Of a stretch of DNA of 64,000 nucleotides, positions 58,640 through 64,000 are shown in pieces. The notes under the pieces are model-generated. The model worked only from the letters and a program-made list of their open reading frames with translations. It ran no database searches and had not been told where the DNA came from. The position numbers were made by a program, and so were the translations under genes. Numbering within the stretch: position 1 is the stretch's first letter; each line of letters begins with the position of its first letter. This DNA is from Gentiana macrophylla (lineage: Eukaryota; Streptophyta; Magnoliopsida; Gentianales; Gentianaceae): the NCBI GenBank assembly GCA_026214975.1, contig CM047806.1:47819947-47883946 (forward strand), read 5' to 3'.

Positions 58640-59538
58640 TTAGAGGATAGGCTTGTAGAAGTCTTGTAAATGTAGCTTTGTCAGAGGTTTAGTCAACAGA
58701 TCTGCTGGTTGGTTTTGTGTTTGAATAGGCAAGGGTTTTAAGACTTTGGCTTGATACTTTTCCCTTACAAAATGACAATCTATCTCGATGTGCTTTGTTC
58801 TTTCATGGAAAACCGGATTTTCCACAATATCTAATGCACTTTGACTATCACAAAGATAATGGTACTACATCCGTGTCTTTGAATCGAAAATCTTTAAGTA
58901 AATAGATGATCCACTGAATGTCACATGCTGTTATTGCCATTGCTCTGTATTCTGCTTCACTTGAACTTCTGGAAACTGTTGGTTGCTTCTTTGATTTCCA
59001 TGAAATTAAGGCATTTCCCAGAAAGATGAGGAATCCAGTGACAGATTTCTTGTTTTCTTGCATGCTGCCCAGTCTGAATCACTGAATGCTTTCAGTTTCA
59101 GCTCTCCTTTACTAGGAAAAAAATACCCTTTCCTGGTGCTGATTTGAGAAACCTAAGCAGTCTATGTGCTGCTTTAAGATGAGCTTCATCAGGCTTGTCC
59201 AAAAATTGACTCAATTGTTGGACAGGAAAAGCTATATCTGGTCTTGTATTCCCTAGGTATAACAGCTTGCCTACTAGACTTCTGTAATATGTATTAGATT
59301 CCAAGAGTGGAGCCTGAACCTCTGTAAGGTTCTGTGATGTATCCATAGGTGTCTGAATTGGTTTACAATCTAGGAATCCAAACTCTTGTAGCAGATCTAG
59401 ACAGTACTTTCTTTGATTAATGACTATGCCTTCTTTGGACCTTGCAACTTCAAATCCAAGGAAATATCTTAATTCCCCTAGATCTTTTATTGTAAAAGCA
59501 GAATGCAATAAGTCTTTAAGAGATTGAATTGCTGACAT
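58640..59538 (-). pseudogene. Copia RT end and RNase H
   Basis: The frame 59538-59098 continues the reverse transcriptase (KDLGELRYFLGFEVA, NTRPDIAFPVQQLSQF). 59063-58848 carries RNase H (SWKSKKQPTVSRSSSEAEYR), and 58825-58640 the end ([24 protein letters not shown]). Frameshifts near 59090 and 58840 separate the blocks. It is the downstream half of the gene interrupted at 59539. Confidence 0.9.
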
Positions 59539-61379
59539 TGTTAGGAAAATATCATCGCAACGGAAGCGATTTAAGGATCTAGATCTATGTGTATACGTAA
59601 TAAAACATCAAATCTACATCTACAAGTGAGTTGTAGATCATACCTCTTGGATCTCAAAATCCAAGTTGAAGAACCGCAAGGAGGATGAATTGGGAGTAGA
59701 TGTGATGAGCAGCACCATGCCTTCCGTAGACGTGTGATCCAAGCAATTCCGGTGGAAGGAATTCTAGACTCGAACCCTCCGATATGCTACCCGGAAAAAT
59801 CACTAAGATTTCTCCTCCTCTACTTGGCCGAAAATTCTATCTTCTCTCTAAGAGTTGATAGTCGAATTTACATGTGTATTAAGGCTGGGAGAACTCTCTT
59901 TATATGTAAGAGTAATCCTTGTCCTCCAAGGATTTTATAATTAATACAAAATCAATTATAATAATCCTATTAAATAAAAGATAATCTCAAAATATTCTAG
60001 AACAAATCAAGAATATTTTTATCTTTATTATTTACCATAAATATTTATCCAATAAATATTTTATGCACATGTCTTATTAATCACAAGAAAACTAATTTCT
60101 TGTTGACTAAAATATGCATGGGGCTTAAAAATGCTTATGACCTAGTCATTAATTAATTTCGACCAACACACATAAATTGGGCCAAGATTATGAAAAATGT
60201 CTTTTTCCACATATTTAATTATTTAGCCCAACTAATTTAATAGTCCACCAAACAATTAATTCACATATCGTTTTAATAAAGTCCAACATGAACTAAATTA
60301 ATATTATCGAGGATTCGACGTCCGAGAATATTCATGCTATATTAGGAGGCACGTCGGGGACCATGGACTAATAATCGTCGTTCGATAAATCAAATAAATA
60401 ATTATCTTATGAACAGAATAATTATATTCGATAAATCAATCACAGGAATATGCCACCATAATCCCGTGACTGCACTCCTCCAATTATAAGATTATATTTA
60501 TCTCCTCACGAGAAAGTAATAAGCGTCCACTGATATAATCATTTCATATGGATTAATCCTCCATAGACTGTTCATTCTAAATCGGGAAGTTACCGTTAAC
60601 CCTTTTCAGAACATCTTGTCCTTACTTACCATTAACCCCCTAGTGATCAATAATTCAAATAACTCACTGGTAGCTAATCAGTGTAATATGAATCCCATGG
60701 ATCGATCAATGTCTAGGATTAACTCATAAAAGGAATCGTCTATCTACTTCCATAAATGGAAGGAATGGATTCGTGATCTGTGATAACACGACTACTCACT
60801 CAATCCAAAGACAATGCCAAGATGGGGTAATTCAGATCACAGACTCAGTGTAATCCTTAACCGTCAAGTCAAACCTCATACTGATTCAAGCAGTTGACTG
60901 TGATCACCTCAGGATTAAGATATATCCATAATATGATCATCTAATGATTCGATAAGACTTCTCAATTACGGAATTATATTGAGAACTCGGGATCAAATCG
61001 GTCCAAATTTCTATATGATATATCTATCATATATAAATGCCCCATTAGGTTCCCTTAACCGAAAGTCCGGATAAGACGATCACACCTATCGTGTTATGGG
61101 CGCATTAATAGTACGTTAAAGGGGAGACCCGATACTCTCGATTAACTTTACTACGGACTAATTGTATTTTAAGTACATCTTCACTAACTCAATCCTCCCG
61201 TGTATATCTCATACACTGAGTTAAGTGATTACATAAACGATATATACTCAGGGTTTTCTGTAGTGTAAATACTATTGTCACATCGGTGATTATGAGAATA
61301 ATAAATATGAATAATAATATCATTTCATTTATTAAATAAAACAATTACAAAAATTGTCTTTCGGGCATCACACCTAACA
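59539..61379 (-). mobile_element. Solo LTR, Angela/BARE-like copia, inserted in RT
   Basis: On the minus strand it starts TGTTAGGTGTGATGCCCGAA and ends ATATTTTCCTAACA (1841 bp). A perfect 5-bp duplication GACAT flanks it (59534-59538, 61380-61384), and the host copia RT frame resumes on both sides. No internal coding sequence is present. It is a diverged relative of the solo LTR at 21440-23245. Confidence 0.93.
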
Positions 61380-62593
61380 GACATATCCAGACTTCCAACC
61401 ACTATATCATCAACATAGAATAAGAGGGCTATGAAATGATCTCCAGTCCCTTTTGTGAACAGACTATGGTCATTGGGAGACTGTTTGTATCCATTTTCTA
61501 TCAGTTTTTGAGTAAGTTTGGCATTCCATTGCCTACTTGCTTGTCTAAGGCCATTTAAAGACCTGTTGAGTTTGCAAACCAGTCCATTTGAGTTTAGGCC
61601 AGGGGGAGGCTTCATATACACATCTTCATCTAAATCTCCATGTAAAAATGCATTGTTTACATCTAATTGATGCAAGAACCAACCTTGTTGAGCAGCTAGT
61701 GCCATAAACAATCTGATTGTTGTTTGTTTTGCAACAGGAGAAAAGGTCTCCAAGAAATCTATGCCTTCAGTTTGAGTGAAGCCCTTGGCCACCAATCTTG
61801 CTTTATACCTTTCTACAGATCCATCTGATTTTCTTTTTATTCTATAAACCCACTTGCATCCAATAGGTTTGACAGATGCAGGTAATTTGACAAGAGTCCA
61901 AGTATTTGTCTTGTCCAAAGCTTCCAATTCCAGGTTCATGGCATCCTGCCATTTTGGATCTTGTGCTGCCTGTTCATAATTATTAGGCTCCATCTCCTGA
62001 CTGATGTTTGCTATGAACCCCTGATAACTGGAAGAGACATTAGTGTAAGAAATAACAGAATCAATAGAATAAGGAGATGTCCTCCTTTTTTCAGTACCAC
62101 AAACATAATCAGTAAGATAGGATGGTGGATGTCTGTGTCTAGTAGGTCTTGCAATCACATGATCAAGATTATTAGGAATGTCTAAATCCCTATTTTGATT
62201 GACTTGATCAGTGTTGTTTCCTGAAGTAGGAATAGGTGCAGGATTATGAATCACTGCATCATCCATAACAGGCACTGGTAAACATGGAGTATCAACATAA
62301 ACACTTTCTGAAAAAGGAAAAATCTGTTCATGGAATGTTACATTCCTTGATACAGTTATTGATCTAGATGAAATATCCATAACCCTATATCCTTTAATGT
62401 GAGGTTCATAACCAAGAAAAACAGATTTTGTACTTCTGTTGTCAAATTTATCTCTACCTTGTGAATAAGTAGAGACAAAACACAAACAGCCAAACACTTT
62501 TAGATGATCATAGTTAGGTTCAGTGCCATATAATAAGAAATGTGGTGTTTTGTTGCCAAGCAAAGGTGTAGGAATCATATTTATTAAGTACAC
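61380..62593 (-). pseudogene. Copia integrase end and reverse transcriptase (first part)
   Basis: About 404 codons are open. They include the post-integrase segment (FGCLCFVSTYSQGRDKFDNR, YRVMDISSRSITVSRNVTF), a variable linker and the RT (ALDKTNTWTLVKLP, HQLDVNNAFLHGDLDEDVYM, LNGLRQASRQW, FYVDDIVV with the catalytic box). The frame is cut by the solo LTR one motif after YVDD. The 20 or so codons beyond, read in the LTR, are not part of the gene. Confidence 0.93.
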
Positions 62594-62614
62594 TGCATGA
62601 CTGACACAATAGCC

Positions 62615-63064
62615 TTAGTATTCTATAGGTATGTTAGACTGTATTCTTAAAGCCCTAGCAACATTTAATATATGTTGATGTTTTCTTTCAATTAGACCAT
62701 TTTGTTTAGGAGTTCTTACACATGATTTTTGATGAACTATTCCTTTCTTTCTATAAAAAGGCAACATGTGGAATTCAGCACCATGATCAGATCTGATGGT
62801 CTTAATACACTTATCAAACTGAGTTTGTACAAAAGTACAAAATGCTTGAAGAAGACCATCAGTCTCTGATTTGGCTTTCATTAAAAAAATCCATGTAAAT
62901 CTTGTGTAATCATCAACAATGGATAGAAAACATGTTTCACCATTCACAGTAGAAACTCTATTAGGTCCCCAAATATCAACATGAATCAAATCAAAACAAT
63001 GAGTAGTAAAAGAAACACTGACAGGAAATGAAGGTTTCTTTTGTTTGGCTAATGGACAAATCAT
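62615..63064 (-). pseudogene. Copia integrase core
   Basis: The frame has HVDIWGPNRVSTVNGE (first Asp), IRSDHGAEF (second Asp) and TPKQNGLIERKHQHIL (Glu), the complete DDE triad. A stop at about 62614 separates it from the downstream RT frame, and another break near 63065-63290 separates it from the protease frame. Confidence 0.92.
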
Positions 63065-63294
63065 ACAATCATTATTTGGTAACTTGATTCTGGAATCTAT
63101 GGATCAGAAAGTCTTAATTCTTTGTAATGAAGGATGTCCTAGCCTAAAATGCCACAAAGATGGACTCATAAAAACACAAGAATTACAAACTTGACTCGCA
63201 TCTATCGATTGTAAGAAGTTTTGGCATCAAAGAAGAAGCAAATATAAGCCATCCTTTTGTTTAGCTAAACCAGTCCTCCTCATAGTTCGTGTTC

Positions 63295-63998
63295 TCAGAC
63301 AACAAAGACTGTCAGACCAAAAGAAACAGAAAAACCACTATCATGAGTGAGTTTCTTAACAGATACCAAATTATAAGTGAAAGATGGAATGCAAAATACA
63401 TTTTGTAAGCTAATATCCTCATTGATTTTAGCTTTGCCAATATGTGTGACTTGAACCGATGAACCATTTGGCAGTCTTACATATAAGTTCTCAGCAATTT
63501 TAACATCATACATTATTTTAAGTGAAAAAGAAATATGGTCAGTGGCCCCTGAATCTAATATCCAGTGTACCAAACTGCCAATGTTACCTTGCCCCTGAGA
63601 ATTACATCCAGCTGCCATAACTACTGAATTGCAATGAGGATTTGTAGCTTGTAAGCCCTGGATCAAGGAGAGCAAGTGATCATATTGTGACTGAGAAATA
63701 TGTCCAGGATCTGAAGCTGGTGGTTGTGCTGGAGAACCAACTTCTGGGAAATCTTGACAACCATCTGCAACTACATTATTAGCAACAGGACCTGTGCCTC
63801 TCCCATAAGGCTTGAAATTAGGTGGAAAACCAAATTTCTTGTAACACCTATCAATTGTGTGCCCTTCCTTTCCACAGAATGTGCATACAGGCCTCTTAGA
63901 ACTGCCCTGTATATACCTACCATTTCCTCTTCCTTGACCCCTACCTTGAGGAAGATATCTATTATGCTGACTTGATACAGCATTACAATCCATAGCAG
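63295..63998 (-). pseudogene. Copia gag zinc knuckle and protease (runs off the window)
   Basis: The minus-strand frame enters from the right edge with a Gly/Arg-rich stretch, then CTFCGKEGHTIDRCYKKFGF (CX2CX4HX4C knuckle), and protease with VHWILDSGATDHIS (active-site DSGA) and NVFCIPSFTYNLVSV. It remains open for about 230 codons. The remaining gag and the 5' LTR lie beyond 64000. Confidence 0.9.
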
Positions 63999-64000
63999 GA

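Overview
This window is nuclear DNA of a flowering plant, most likely a eudicot. It is very AT-rich, gene-poor and packed with LTR retrotransposons (Tekay/Del-like chromoviruses, several Ty1/copia lineages, Angela-like solo LTRs), Helitrons, hAT elements, Stowaway-like MITEs, SINEs and LINE tails. The only two genes that look intact are plant families whose coding sequence is split by spliceosomal introns. There is no sign of bacterial or organelle origin. The species cannot be named from sequence alone.

Layout. 1-3.2 kb: 3' end of a Ty3/gypsy chromovirus (integrase and chromodomain tail, then a 2.2-kb LTR). 3.7-10.0 kb: minus-strand relatives, namely a probable solo LTR, then an LTR plus integrase fragment cut by a hAT-type end. 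10.2-18.6 kb: two Helitrons head to head, whose 5' termini overlap in a near-palindrome and whose 3' hairpin ends point outwards; the left one carries a pyrimidine-rich ACCCT-type array and a degenerate satellite of about 115 bp. 18.8-20.1 kb: decayed copia 3' end with LTR. 20.1-25.9 kb: an unassigned decayed stretch, then ACCCT-type DNA into which a 1.8-kb solo Angela-like LTR and a 2.36-kb hAT element have inserted, each with perfect target-site duplications.

26.4-41.3 kb is the genic island: two convergent genes. The first (plus strand) encodes a 347-residue tail-anchored protein with a syntaxin-6-type N-terminal domain. Its last intron is 9.1 kb long and filled with pieces of at least four copia elements, two SINEs and a LINE tail, and its last coding exon is only 26 nt. 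The second (minus strand) encodes a 467-residue DUF620 protein in three exons.

42.3-51.8 kb: a complete but decayed chromovirus with two LTRs of about 2.2 kb and the 5-bp duplication CATTA. Between gag and protease it carries a 93-bp intron-like segment that keeps frame and contains one stop codon. 52-58 kb: Stowaway-like MITEs, a hAT transposase remnant with long subterminal repeats, two short hAT elements and a plus-strand copia 5' part. 58.2-64 kb: a minus-strand copia element running off the right edge, whose reverse transcriptase is split by a second solo Angela-like LTR.

The two host genes show no evident functional link to each other. The rest is a record of nested insertion. The observations most worth follow-up are the gag/protease intron-like segment, the 9.1-kb TE-filled intron with its micro-exon, and the head-to-head Helitron pair.
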